In this document: piece after piece, positions 11,802 through 23,004 of the stretch | Layout of the letters: each line of letters begins with the position of its first letter | How positions within the stretch are numbered: position 1 is the stretch's first letter | Assembly (NCBI RefSeq): GCF_016808335.1 | Contig: NC_053153.1 | Coordinates: 14,705,033 to 14,769,032 of the forward strand | Direction of reading: 5' to 3' | DNA: 64,000 nucleotides | Origin: Panicum virgatum | Taxonomy: Eukaryota; Streptophyta; Magnoliopsida; Poales; Poaceae | The notes under the pieces: generated by a model | Told to the model about the DNA's origin: nothing | Databases searched by the model: none | What the model saw: the letters and a program-made list of their open reading frames with translations, nothing else | Position numbers and translations under genes: made by a program

Positions 11802-12060
11802 GGAAAGCCCCCCACGTAGGAAATGGTTGGACTCCCGAGATCCAGCACTGCTTGACCAGCTTGTAAGCTCCCCTCTAAACTTTGAGCACCCGGGCTCGAG
11901 GGCAATAGAGCAACAACACCACCCTCATACTGGACCTAGGGCATTTCAGGCCCGAACCAGTCTAAATCTTCGAGTCTTTGTGTGCTAGACCATATCCGAT
12001 CAAGCGCACAACAAACGAGTAATCGAGTAGTTTTGTAGTCGCCCATTTCCCGCAGCGACA

Positions 12061-12511
12061 GAGGGAGTACTGATCTCCACTGGAGATTAGTTCTTCTCCA
12101 GCACACACGGCAAATTGAGATCATCAAACTGCCCTGGCATGACACATATTGAGTAGGTTAGGGGCACTGTTTTTTTTCCCCACGGATCTTTCACAATTGT
12201 CATGTTCAGAGTAGGAGCATACTGATCTTGAGGGAAATTCTGTACATGTGTACTTGCTGAATGCTGACGTTACTATGAATTTCGGCAGTTCAGCTGTTAG
12301 CCATTGGTTACACCTTGCTTCTGATCAGTTGCAGCTTGCACTGGCCGTACATGAAGGAGTACTAGCCTGAGCACTACATCTAAGTGTGAAGAAAATTATG
12401 CTTCAAAGCTGTTAGTTTAAGCTAATGCTACATCTTCAAAGCTGTATTCATCACTTATCGAAGGCTAACCGAATCCTACAGGTGGAGTCTAATTCGGGGT
12501 GTAAGGTGTTA
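12061..12511. other. Intergenic, no gene seen
   Basis: Low-complexity-free intergenic sequence lies between the 3' LTR and a Stowaway MITE. I see no coding region or RNA gene. Confidence 0.5.
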
Positions 12512-12771
12512 CTCCCTCCGTTCCAAATTATAAGTCATTCCAAGAATTTTGGAGAGTTAAATTTTTCTAAGTTTGACCAAATTTATACAACAAGATAATA
12601 ATATTTACAATACCAATTAAATATTATTAGATTCTTTGTTAGTTATATTTTCATAGTATATCTATTTGATGTCATAAATTTTTGCATTTTTCTCTATAAT
12701 TTTGGTCAAACATTGAGATGGTTTGACTCTCCAAAATTCTTAGAATCACTTATAATTTGAAATGGAGGGAG
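12512..12771. mobile_element. Stowaway-type MITE (Tc1/mariner)
   Basis: The 260-bp AT-rich element has inverted ends CTCCCTCCGTTCCAAATTAT and its complement. The left flank is TA and the right flank is CA, so one base of the TA target duplication has probably decayed. Confidence 0.9.
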
Positions 12772-14188
12772 CAAGTTGCTAATAAACGCGAACTCCTCTG
12801 TTTCTTTTCTGAAGATGGACAGTCCACCAACCCTCAAGCGTCGAGACAGTCATGTCATGTCCAACAGTCCAAGCAGATCATTGAGAAACACATCCGCATG
12901 AGACAGTCACGCCATGCCCAAGCAGAATCGATCATACGCTCATTCTTGTTGCTTGCACATGGCTGTAGCCTGTAGCGAAGGTGCACCGATGAGCAATCAA
13001 TCATTGGTGAGGATCTCAGTTCAGTTCAGACTTTCAGGTTTCAGCTGGCAGCTGCACGGATGCTGATGCCGAGGCAGCATGTCCGCTTTACATTTGGAGA
13101 TAGGCACTGGGTGAGAGCGCGATCAAAGCCGACCGGGTTCTGGTCGTCCACGCGACCACGCAGCTGTAGGCCTGTAGCCCAAAGCTTTGGAGTCCCGAAA
13201 TGCACATGCCCTTCAAATGTCACCTTTGTTCAGTGAGAAGACTCTGTCGATCGACCGGGACAAACAAGGCCGTATGAGACTACTGTATCAGTGCATGCAC
13301 AGTAGATTGCGTGCTGAATTAACGAAAGTGAATCCCTCTAACACTTTGTTTTCTGAGAAAATCTTTGCAGCCATGCTACCATGCACCGGCACCGTGAGAA
13401 GGGATCTCTTCCCATTCACTTTATTGTACATCTGCAGTCTTTGAGTTCTTTTTTTTAATCGTCATGTGGAATTCGTGTCCTCATGCTTTCAAAAGTTTGG
13501 CCATTCCTCACAAAAAAAAAGTTTTGCCATTGATATGCTAACTCGAGATTTTAAAAAGTACAGAGGTGCATCTCGAATCTCAAAAAAATCATGTTAGTTT
13601 GTCATCACCCTAAGCTCAGAAAATTTCAGTTCTTGATAGTACCTATGTTGTTCCATAGACCATAAACATAGGTGTATAACTCGATAATATTTGTTTGGGC
13701 ATAAAGTATATGGCAAATCGTGACGGGCCGAATGTGTTTTTGAGGATAATGGGCCGAAATCTACTGCAAGTGTTATAATGGAGCTGCAAACAGGGCAACG
13801 ATCATAAACAGTGCTTCTCTAACCATTTTGACCTAAACCAACTAGGAGGCTATTTTTGCCTATGATAGCTAAAGTATTTTCTTAATTAAGAAGGAAAAAC
13901 ACTCAGACCTGAACCACACTTTGTACCAAGTGAGGTGGCTTTGGCCCATCCTGAACTATGCACGGGAACATAAGCGGTACTCGTGGGGAATTGGGATCTT
14001 GGGGATGGTCTTAGGGTGTGTACAAGCCCACCCCGAGCCAAAGTTTCCCGTACAGTTTTTTTTCGCAATTTCTGTCAAATTCGATTACTAAAAAAACCTA
14101 GTTGTTCTTCTGCAAAAAGAAGAAAAGAAGCGAAAGTAAGTTAAGGATGCTTATTCCACAAAGAGGGTTAATCAATGTTCCATTTTTT
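12772..14188. other. Intergenic, no gene seen
   Basis: The region is AT-moderate with short accidental frames only. I could not recognise a protein, RNA or complete transposon in it. Confidence 0.45.
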
Positions 14189-15632
14189 GGGATAAGTCTA
14201 TTTTACAACCTCGAACTAGTCAAGAAGTCCGTTTTTCAACCTCCTACTACAAAACCGGGTAACCTAGGCCCTCGAACTGGCAAAACCATCCGAATCACCC
14301 CCTCGAGCACTGTAGCAAGTGGTTTTGAGGGTCGTTTTGCACACGTGGCACAGGGGGCCCACAAGTCAGTCCACGTCAGCACCTCAACCTTTTCTTCCCT
14401 CTCAATGACAGGTGGGCCCCACTTCTACTCTCCCACCGCCGCCGCCTCCTCTCCCACTGCCGCCACCGCCTAATGCCTCACGCTGGCCCGCCTGGCCGTC
14501 GACGCCCCTCCCCATCTCCGCCTCGCGCCGGCCGCTACGGCCTCCCGCGCTGGCGTCGGGCCCATCCTCCTCCTCGCCAGCCCCGGCCCCGGCTCGCAGC
14601 CAGAGGCATGCGCAGACGGGCGGCCCAAGGCTCGGCTCGGCGGCGGACACGGCTCGCGAGCTTCGCGGCGATGAAAGGACGCGGCCGCCGGAGGCACGCA
14701 TGAGCTCCGCGGCAGCCGGAGGCGCACGCGACGCAGTGGCCAGAGGCGCGCACAGACGAGGCGGCCCGAGGCTCAGCTCGGCGGCGGACGCGGCGCATGA
14801 GCTCCGCGGCGACGAAGGCGCGCGCGAGCTCTGCCGGTGTCCTAGCCCCTCGACTCTTGCCTCCTAGATAGGCGCCTCGGCGTGGCAGCCGGAGGCGCAC
14901 GTCGACGCGGCGGCCTGAGGCACGGGCAGACGCGGTGGCCTGAGGCTCAGCTCGGCGGCGGACGCGGCGCCCAAGCTCCACGGCGACGACAGCCACGACG
15001 CCGGCAGGGGAAATGGATCCCATGGAGAGAGATGACAAGTGGGTCCCCGCGCCCGCAAGCTCGCTCGTGCGGCTACCATCGGCCGTCGGGAGGCGGAGCG
15101 GTCGCGGGGACGAGGCGCCGCCGGACGGAGGCGGAGAGGGCGTGGGAGCGAGGACGACTACCGGAGGCAGAGGCGAGGCCGCCGGCCGGAGCAGGAGCGG
15201 GGGTCAAGGCGCAGCCGGCGGGAGGCGGAGCGGCCGGCCGCGGGGTTGAGGCGCGCCGTCGGGAGGTGGAGCGGCCAGGGGGACGAGGCGCCGCCGTCCG
15301 GAGCGGAGCGGCGGGAGGCCGGCAAGGACGACGACGACCGCACGGGGTGGGAGGCCGGCGTCGCCGCGGAGGAACGCGGCGCGCAGGCAGGAGGAGAGAG
15401 AGGTGACAAGTGGGCCCCGCATGTCATTGAGGGAATGAGCAGTGACGTGGACTGACATGTGGGCCCCGCGTGCCACGTCAGCAAAACCGCTCCTGAAACC
15501 GCTTGCTACAGTACTCAAAGGGGTAATTTGGACGGTTTTGACAGTACGAGGACCCAGAGTGTATGGTTTCGTAATTCGAGGTTGAAATCCGGACTAACGT
15601 GGCTGTTGGAGGTTGAAAAATAGATTTTTCCC
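14189..15632. mobile_element. Long-TIR element with GC-rich core (MULE-like, class uncertain)
   Basis: The two ends are inverted repeats of about 240 bp. The left starts GGGATAAGTCTATTTTACAA and the right complement GGGAAAAATCTATTTTTCAA. Both continue through TGTAGCAAG, CACGTGGC and GTCAGTCCACGTCA-like blocks. The core at about 14410-15400 is very GC-rich and built of repeats, and its long frames on both strands are composition artefacts. I found no 9-bp target duplication, only TTT on both sides, so membership in Mutator is a guess from TIR length. PIF/Harbinger is an alternative. Confidence 0.65.
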
Positions 15633-15990
15633 TTTGTTATTAGTTTCAGTTCATTCTATTTGTTGGCCTAAGGTCCAAACTTAAAATATCAGTTGACACG
15701 CGCCACCCCAATTTGTACTAAACTAAAAATTCTCTTGGTCGATCTTCTAGTGAGATCTTTGCATGTTTGACAAGAAAGAGAAACTCTGTAATTCTGAATT
15801 GAACAGAGATATCCAATGTGCAACAGCTAGCTAGATCTAGGGAGTGGAGTCACATGCATGGGCAGCATGGCACATCAACCCAAAAAATAAAAAAGTGGAC
15901 CCCCTCGATCCTAATTCCCCAACCTGGCCCCCTTGAGAGCAAGAACATACACGTGAATACATGGTAAAGACACAAGCTAGCAGACCAATT
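15633..15990. other. Downstream flank of the dehydrin gene
   Basis: No gene is visible. It lies between the long-TIR element and the 3' end of the dehydrin transcript. Confidence 0.4.
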
Positions 15991-16003
15991 ACTGCATTAA
16001 CAT

Positions 16004-16009
16004 TTTATT
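16004..16009 (-). terminator. Candidate polyadenylation signal of the dehydrin gene
   Basis: The minus strand reads AATAAA here, about 340 bp past the dehydrin stop codon. That is plausible as the transcript end if the 3' UTR intron is real. Confidence 0.4.
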
Positions 16010-16344
16010 ACAAGCTAGCACCATGGAGCCATCATTAGGAGTACATTCACCAACATAAAGGATTTTTTTTTTTTGCATTTCTCCCTTGATTAGCACACAC
16101 ACACACGCATGGCACTCATGAAACATTACATCACACAGCTTCCGGTAGATAGTCCTCTCCAAGCACCTTTTTCACCTGTATGCACGCGAAAAAAGATCAC
16201 AAAAGCTCAAACGACTTGAATATCAGGTGATCCAGCAAAAAAAAGGAAATTATAAAGGCGAACAATTTCTTTATTATTCATTAGAAAGGATCTGAGCGGC
16301 AGTGCATGCGTATTTACCGGCAAGCACGGCGCGCGGCGAGGCGA

Positions 16345-16653
16345 TCAGTCGCTGTCGCTGCTGCTGCTGCTGTGGCCGTCGTGGTGGCCCTCGCCGTGCT
16401 TCTTCTCCTTCTTCTTCTTCTTGTCCTTCTTCTCCTTGTGGTCCTTGTCGTCCTTGTGCTCGCCGGACTTGTCGCCGTGCTCGCCGGTGATCTTGTCCTT
16501 GATCTTCTCGACGATGCCCTCCTTGTGCTCCCCGTCCTTCTTGTGGTGCTCCTCGGCCTTCTTGTGCGCCTCCGCCTTCTTGTGCTCCTCCTCCTTCTTG
16601 TGGTCGCCCCCCATGTGGAGGGTCTCCTCGATCTTGTGGATGATGCCCGACAT
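16345..16653 (-). CDS. KS-type dehydrin (group 2 LEA protein)
   Basis: This 102-residue, extremely hydrophilic protein is rich in Lys, His, Glu and Asp. It starts with SGIIHKIEETLHMGG, has a K-segment-like helix EGIVEKIKDKITGEHG in the middle, a long Lys-rich stretch, and ends in the S-segment SSSSSDSD. This order (K, then S at the C-terminus) marks the small KS dehydrins such as Arabidopsis HIRD11. These are disordered proteins that bind metals and membranes and protect cells during cold and drought. The ATG at 16651-16653 was chosen because the family begins MSGII; the frame is open further upstream, but that part lies in the 5' UTR, downstream of the TATA box. Behind the stop there is a plausible 3' UTR intron (donor GTAAAT at 16317, acceptor ending 16176). 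Confidence 0.92.
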   Translation of the reverse strand: MSGIIHKIEETLHMGGDHKKEEEHKKAEAHKKAEEHHKKDGEHKEGIVEKIKDKITGEHGDKSGEHKDDKDHKEKKDKKKKKEKKHGEGHHDGHSSSSSDSD

Positions 16654-16748
16654 GGTGATGCTCTCTCTGGCTGCCTCTTTTTTGCTCAAGGGGGAAATGG
16701 GATTGGAATGCGATGCGCTGGTGATCCTCCCTGCCTCTTCGGCGCCGG

Positions 16749-16757
16749 TATTTATAG
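16749..16757 (-). promoter_or_regulatory. TATA box of the dehydrin gene
   Basis: CTATAAATA on the minus strand lies about 95 bp upstream of the dehydrin ATG. That fits a 5' UTR of roughly 65-70 nt. Confidence 0.7.
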
Positions 16758-16824
16758 AGCGCCGCGGTGGTCCGTGACTTGCGGTGGGGTGTGTGAAGAA
16801 ACGGAAGGCCAATCGGATAAGAAG

Positions 16825-16832
16825 GACGTGAC
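16825..16832. promoter_or_regulatory. ABRE-like ACGTG element
   Basis: GACGTGAC lies about 70 bp upstream of the dehydrin TATA box. ACGTG cores bind bZIP factors of the ABA pathway and are expected in dehydrin promoters. A single short match is weak evidence. Confidence 0.35.
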
Positions 16833-17091
16833 GGTACTAAAAAAAGAAGAAAAACAATAATTGAAGGTAGCAATTGCTTTGGCTACCAACAATTGGTACC
16901 AACCGTTTTGTGGCATGTTTTGCATATTAGTCTTCTCTGGATATTTTGCTTTGTCTACAATAGAGAGCTAATAGTAAACAAAAAACATGATCAAATATCA
17001 TGAAGCTCGAATCGATTGATTTGGGAATCCTACTAACACAAGAAATAGCTATTCATTTTTAGATTCGAGTGTTAGTAGTAGTCATTTGCGC

Positions 17092-17208
17092 CAAGGAGCT
17101 CTTGGCGCAATGGCAAAGGCCACTGGCCGCCGGGAGGCTCGTGCCCAGGTTCGAACCCTGGGTGCAGCACTTAAACTTTAGGGATCTCTCCTTGGGGTAT
17201 CTCTTTCA
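17092..17208 (+). mobile_element. tRNA-derived SINE
   Basis: A pol III A box (TGGCGCAATGGC, 17103-17114) and B box (GGTTCGAACCC, 17148-17158) are spaced as in a tRNA head. A non-tRNA body that ends in an A/T-rich tail follows. The head does not fold as a clean modern tRNA, so a SINE is more likely than a tRNA gene. A short AGTAGTAG-like repeat on both sides may be the target duplication. Confidence 0.6.
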
Positions 17209-18865
17209 AAAAATAAAGTAGTAGCTCTTTGATTTGAGCTGACCCACCCATTCATCGTGCACGATATTACCCAAATTTAACGCGTCAAGTAGAAATGGTG
17301 TTTCATTTTTTTTGTACTAACCACGCCGTGTTGGTGACTCATGCTTCTTTCCACCACACTGCTCCATGGATGTAAGTGTTGTCTTTCGAAAGCTTTGTTA
17401 GGCCCTCCACAATGTGTATCTTAAGTGATTCCTGAAGATGAGAGAAACGATTGAAGCACCACTCTCTACATTGTGGTCGGCGCGCGATGCCAGCACTAGA
17501 AATTCTCGAAGCGATGCACCTACTTTGTGCCGATGCCTGTGGAGTAAGAAAATAGGAAAAGTGCGGCAGTCAGGTCTCCGATTGTTTCTTTTATCAGAGC
17601 AGCTAGCATGCAGATCACCTATGGGGTTTCTTTATTTCATTTGTAGGACTGGTGCTCATATAATGCAAGCTATGATGCTAATTTTCAACAAATATGCATG
17701 GATCTAAAAAAACTTTCAAGCACTACTACTACGCTATGTAGGACCTTAGTTTGTGCCTTTGTGGCGCCACAAGGTGGGAGGGGAGATTAGGCACTTAGGC
17801 TTGTGCTTTTGTGCACATCAGTAGCTGCTGCACCATGCATGTCAACCCCCTATGACTTAGGCAGAGTTAGTTAGAGTTGGGGAGGCTTCTGGTAAAAAAA
17901 GAAGGGGGTGCGTAGTGTTTTCCTCCCTGGATCCGGGTCATGTTAGCGCTAACATTGTTTTATTTCTGATCTCTACTTGCTGGCGCCATCAACGTGTGAG
18001 GTAGAGAGGACCGGTCAAGTCGGCGTACGACAAGTGGGAGTGGCTGCACCGCCCAGCCCAACGTGCTAGCCGCCCGGCGACGCGCACCGCGTGGACTCCG
18101 ACGGCGTTGTCGGCAGCAGCGCGCGGCAGACGAGCGCACGTACGACGACGCGGCTCGGGAAGCGGAGCCGCCCGGCGTTGGAGCCTGGCGCCGCGGCGTC
18201 GTCCCGCGGAGCCGTGCCGGCCAGTGACCGCCTGCCACGTGCGCGCGGGTCACGTTATCTGACTGCGCGTACGTGCTGGCCGGTGCCGTCCGATGCCTCT
18301 CTCTCCGTACCTCCACGCATTTCCCTCCTCGGTCGAGCTCATGAGCTCATCCATGATCCATCTGTGTTCTTGGAGGAAGCTAGATGGAGGTGGGGTGCAG
18401 CCATGGAGGTGCGAGATCGAACCACGGAAGCCAGCGCATGAGGCACACGATCACAGCACACTCTTCCGAATGCAGTAGCTCTGCTGCGAGGCTGCGAATT
18501 TTCTGTTAAATTCGTGGATGATCCACGCAATGTTCAGGGCACGCAGATCCGCCTGGAACTGGACGATTGTTCTCCGTAGATCCAAAAATACGCGAAAAAT
18601 TATTCCCACTAAGGTGCACGAATGCTCGATACCGGTTGCACTTGCACCCCCACCATCTCCGCACTCTTTTCTCTCTCTCTCTTTTTTTGCAAATGGAGAA
18701 CGGAATCTGATGCGGCAAGTCGACATGTAGCATGGATTTGGCCGTAACGGTATCCACCCATCACGCTTGTATTTTTCATTTGTGCGAAATCTATCTAGCT
18801 CAGAAAGAAGCGTCACCATAAATATTGCCACCGTTAATTATAACAATTGGCTATTTATTTTATTA
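17209..18865. other. Intergenic; GC-rich patch without recognised gene
   Basis: 18000-18450 is GC-rich with overlapping frames of 60-118 codons on both strands. None shows a domain, and no splice structure is convincing. It could be a former promoter or gene fragment. The remainder is ordinary AT-richer intergenic DNA. Confidence 0.4.
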
Positions 18866-19132
18866 CTAGCAAATATACCCGTACATTGCTACAAAAAGCT
18901 ATATGAATATATTAATTAGCATATAAAATGTATATATATTATATACCATATGTATACCGTATGTATTATATAATAGCGTAGTATGTGTCAATCAAGAACT
19001 TCAGCTTTTTCTATTTTATTACTCACCAAACGCTAATTCTAAATGGTGTTGGACCCTAAACATACAGTCACCCAGATTCTGATTGATGGACCAATAAATC
19101 ACTGCTTGCTTTAGTAATAGTAGGGATAGAGA
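18866..19132 (-). mobile_element. Short non-autonomous Helitron
   Basis: Read on the minus strand the element starts TCTCTATCCC after a host A and ends TATTTGCTAG before a host T. That is the A/T insertion and TC...CTAG rule of Helitrons. A weak hairpin region (GCAATGTACGGGT) precedes the CTAG. It is 267 bp long and non-coding. Confidence 0.7.
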
Positions 19133-19614
19133 TTTTAAAAAAAAAGTTGGTACTCTACTCTTGCACATATAAAACTTGGTCAAGACAAGTCAGACAGGAA
19201 TTCTGAACCTCTTACCAAGCAGCGGAAAGCAACCACCTGATGCTCACTGCAATTGAATGGCATATAAACAGAGCGACATGTACATCTAATCACCCTGCCA
19301 GCAAATGATAATCCTTACCACGATATCATGATTCCAAAAGATCTAGATGCATTGTGATAGTAGAATTAGGTCATCGACTGGCGCTAAGAGTTAGTCGAAA
19401 ACTACACAGCTCATAGCTACATTCAGAGCACAAGCTCACTGGTCAGGAAAGACACCCCGGAGATAAAAGACACGCCAAGCAAAGATCATGCCAAAACTCT
19501 GGTGCCATCGCAGATGCTTTGCAGGTAACAGCAACTACGTTAATGGAGAGCCTATCTGTCACGTCAATGATAATCTGTTACAGCAGACCTACTTCCCTCA
19601 CCTGAGCAGCCAAG
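19133..19614. other. 3' flank of the p23 gene
   Basis: This contains the presumptive 3' UTR of the minus-strand p23 gene. No other feature is visible. Confidence 0.4.
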
Positions 19615-22600
19615 TCACTTGCCCCTTAACTTTTCAAGGTCAGGGAGATCTACAAACAGACAAAGCTGTTAGAAAGAGCATGGAGCATGAATGGTTGCTA
19701 GTTTGTTGACTAGGTAGGTATTAGAGTCATTGCATAATTTCTCGCAAATAATGTTTGAATATCTTCTAACTCTGAAGTGCACACAGACACTGGAAAAAGT
19801 ATTTGCCTAGCTACCATGCATAAGATGAAAGATAATGGAATGAATAAGAAAACTGGTATTCTGAAAAAGATCTGTACCCAAAAAAGATTCAAGTGAGCTT
19901 ATATTTGTCATGAGCAAAACGTGCAGTGTACATCTAGAGCCTAGTGGTAGTGGGTAGGTTCCAACAACAACAACAACGACGACGACATAGCCTTTTTTCC
20001 CAAGCAAATTGGGGTAGGCTAAAGATGAAACCCGAAAGAAATAAGTTCAAGGTTCAGGCACATTGATAGCTAGTCTCCAAGCGCTCCTATCCAAAGCTAT
20101 CTCTTTAGAGATATTCCAATCCTTAAAGTCTCTCTTAACCGACTCATCCCACGTCAGTTTAGGTCTACCTCTACCCCTCTTTACATTATCGACCCGCTCA
20201 AGAACCCCATTACGCACCGGCGCCTCAGGAGGCCTTCGTTGGACATGTCCAAACCATCTCAGCCGATGCTGGGTAAGTTTCTCCTCAATTGGTGCCACCC
20301 CGACCCTATCCCGAATAACTTCGTTCCGGACTCTATCCCTCCTTGTGTGCCCGCAAAACCACCGCAACATCCGCATCTCTGCTACACTCAGTTGCTGGAC
20401 ATGTCGCCTTTTTGTAGGCCAACATTCAACACCGTATAACGGTAGTGGGTAGGTTCCATTAAGGAAAAATTTGTTCATATTAATAAACCTCTGGTACTCT
20501 ATCAGAAAGTGAGAGAGAGAGAGAGAGACAGAGCGAGAGAGGAAATTTAGTACTAGAAGGGCACTCACAAAGCATCCCGTCATCATCATCACTTTCATCT
20601 CCTTCATTGGCCTGCAACAATATGAAGATCTCTATGACTCTAGGCTTACAAGAGCAACATTCAAACCAACAAAAAAAAACTTGACAATATTTCATACCCC
20701 ATCAAAGTCATAATCAGAATCCCCCGAGGCTTCTGAAAGAAATTGCTTGTCAAGTATGAATGCATACATCAAAGAATGTAACATTTGTGAAGAAATCAGA
20801 AGCTGCATTATACAAGGTGTGTGACTCTAGCTACTGAAACGAAGGCATAATAATGGAAGGCTCCATCTCAATGATAAGGTAGCAGTTATGTAGCTACTGT
20901 ATTTAACATTCAAACAACTACTACTTCAGATGGAAATTACAGGTAACACTTAATTATTCTGTCAAAAATGCTCGTTTATTGTCATGCAATACATCAATGC
21001 TTAAGGGAACTAAGAACATATATTATGGACCTGTTACTTGACCCTCGGACACAACTATTTAGCATTAATGTGATGAAACATGAATCTGGCTGAAGTTTAA
21101 TGAAACCAACATTAATACTAGAAATATATATATATATAAAAAGCAACCTTAAAGAAGAAGGTCTGAATCTGTGACCCAAAATAAACTATTGCAGCTTGTT
21201 AATGGCTAGTTTAAAAATCAAGGATCTCACATCCACTCCCACAGCAAATTTAAGTTCCATCGAAAGAATACATATTTCATCATTGTGAACTATTTAATTG
21301 CAACATGGCTTTCTTTTTATAACCCGCTAATAATGAATTCAGACTACCTCCAGAAAAAAAAATAATGCATGCATCTGTGCGCGTAGATCTAATGCACATA
21401 CCAGACTCTTCATCCTCATCACACCATTTGTTCCAGTCAACTTTGATGTATGGATGCTTTTCCTCTGACTTCAGCAAGCGCTTCCACCAACCTTTCTTTT
21501 CCTTCTGGATTGAACAGATTATGTTTCGCAAGCCCATCTTTGTCTTTGTTTTACTTCCCTATAGATCAAGCAGATTTATGGTTAGCCATCAACAATTCAC
21601 ATGAGAAATTGATGATGTCTTTCACCAAGACTGGCTCGCAACTCGTTTGTTGACATGGAGCCCATATTGAAATCCAGAATAGCAACCAACAAGTACCTAC
21701 CTCTGGCAGTATGGAATCAAAGAGCTCCAAAGTGAAGCTAAAAGGTTCCCCATGGGCAACAGCTGAGAAAGTAAAGAGGCCTTTAGGTTCAGTCTTCAGC
21801 TCAACATCTTTTGCATCTGGCAATGAGATGGTCAAGTAAATCTTCTCAGAGCGCTGAGCCCACAGAACCTCAGGTTGGCGGCTGCATGCCAAAGAATAGA
21901 CACCATGTAAAGTACACTTCGAAAATGACATTAAAATTATGCTTATTCTAAAACTTCAATAGATTGCAAGATTACTAGTATCACAGGTAACAAAAGAAAT
22001 TGATACAGAGGAAGGAACAGAGCGATTTTGGAGACAGACAATTAGAGTCTAGTGCCAAAAAAAAGTTCACTACAAACAAGAACACTGACATACGTGATCC
22101 ATCACATAACAGATATGCAATGAATACTGATTTCGACCTTTGTTCCACTAGTGCCATTTTACGTGACAAGAAATAATTACATGTTACCAGCCAAATGCAA
22201 AATACAACTGATGGAAAAATGCAAGTCAATTTAACTAAACCATAACCAAATGCATGTCCTGACAAACATGCCATGTGCAGAGCATTCTGCAGATGTCCGC
22301 ATGTTGCAGGATAAACTTGTGAACCCATTTCAATGTAACAGTAACTGCAAGAGCACTATTATATAGTTCAAAAGTAAACAAAAGCATTCTAGAGCATCTA
22401 CCAAACAACCACCCCCGTTATGCTATTCTAAGATCAAGCAAACAACATATCCATTGCATAGGAAATTCCATTCCAATGAAGAATAGTACTGACATCCCTA
22501 GTGCAAACACTCCCAAATACTACAATCGATTAGAAAGAAATTATATTTCACCAACCCACAGAATTCTTCTGATCCCGTAACCAATCCAGCGCGTTTGATC

Positions 22601-22891
22601 AACCAACGGGTGCACAACCAAACCCCACGGAGGTGAAGCCCTATCAATCCCAATGCCAGGAGCCCAAGAACCAGACCACCCCAACTTTCCAGTACTACTA
22701 GTACAGATGCGAACTCAGATCGCATCCAACCATTCCCCAGCTCCTAAGAAACGAAGAACAAACGTGGGTCGTGACGGCCACTCCGTTCCAAAAACCCCCG
22801 CCCATCCACTGGGCCCGAAGCCACGAAACAACACTAGGGGGCAATAGGAGAGGAGAAGGCAGGGAGGGAGGGGGATGGAGCGATACCTCAT
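19615..22891 (-). CDS. p23: p23 co-chaperone, CS domain (Hsp90 cofactor)
   Basis: Six coding exons join to a 151-residue protein: 22887-22891, 21701-21881, 21402-21558, 20698-20732, 20569-20611 and 19615-19649. All introns are GT-AG and all phases match. The first exon holds only ATGAG. A CS domain occupies about residues 4-95, with typical phrases [24 protein letters not shown] and [19 protein letters not shown]. An acidic tail ([22 protein letters not shown]) ends in [10 protein letters not shown]. p23 proteins bind closed Hsp90 in the cytosol and nucleus and stabilise client complexes. The Gly/Met-rich repeats of Arabidopsis p23-1 are absent, so this is the short type. Intron 5 carries a LINE fragment. 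A MULE lies 113 bp upstream of the ATG and separates the gene from its older upstream sequence. Confidence 0.95.
19964..20440 (-). mobile_element. 5'-truncated LINE (L1-type) in p23 intron 5
   Basis: On the minus strand a frame of about 130 codons encodes the extreme C-terminus of a plant L1-type reverse transcriptase polyprotein ([20 protein letters not shown], then [11 protein letters not shown]). Its 3' end carries the GCCTACCCCAATTTGCTTGG-type tail and a (GTT)n tract. An 18-bp target duplication, GGTAGTGGGTAGGTTCCA, lies at 19946-19963 and 20441-20458. Together these show target-primed insertion of a 5'-truncated copy. It is antisense to nothing and on the same strand as p23. Confidence 0.92.
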
Positions 22892-23004
22892 GGCGGCGGC
22901 GGCGGCGGCAGCGGAGTAGGGTTCCCGAATTGGTCGTGGGGAAAGCGGGTGGGGGAAAGCGGGTGCACGGCGGGGGGAGAGGACGATGAAGCGCACTTGC
23001 GCAC

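Larger units (their letters stand above)
1..12060 (+). mobile_element. Ty3/gypsy LTR retrotransposon, Tat-like lineage, decayed
   Basis: The first bases of the window recur from 10540, so the window begins inside the 5' LTR and the element ends with the 3' LTR at 12060. Between the LTRs lie a PBS-like stretch, gag, protease, RT, RNase H and integrase in Ty3/gypsy order, then about 4 kb of 3' sequence with an antisense gene remnant. That layout is known from grass Tat-type elements. Gag and pol carry a large deletion, several frameshifts and nonsense codons, so the copy is not autonomous. The 5' target duplication lies outside the window. The two LTRs differ at many sites, so this is an old insertion compared with the copia and Tekay copies further right. 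Confidence 0.9.
10489..12060 (+). repeat. 3' LTR of the Tat-type element
   Basis: It begins TGTAAACC at 10489 and ends CGACA at 12060. It aligns with the 5' LTR except for a 470-bp MITE at 10850-11319 with its 8-bp target duplication. Without the insertion the LTR is about 1.09 kb. Confidence 0.88.

Noticed and set aside
14410..15518. Many frames of 70-180 codons on both strands
   Set aside because: GC-rich repeated core of a long-TIR element. The frames overlap on all strands and show only Arg/Gly/Ala/Pro composition.
17098..17170. tRNA gene
   Set aside because: A and B boxes are present but no clean cloverleaf or matching acceptor stem. A SINE-like tail follows, so I call it a SINE.
17960..18441. 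GC-rich frames on both strands as a gene
   Set aside because: No motif and no exon structure. Could be promoter or fragment, but evidence is insufficient.
20510..20535. GA microsatellite as regulatory element
   Set aside because: Simple repeat in p23 intron 5 with no sign of function.
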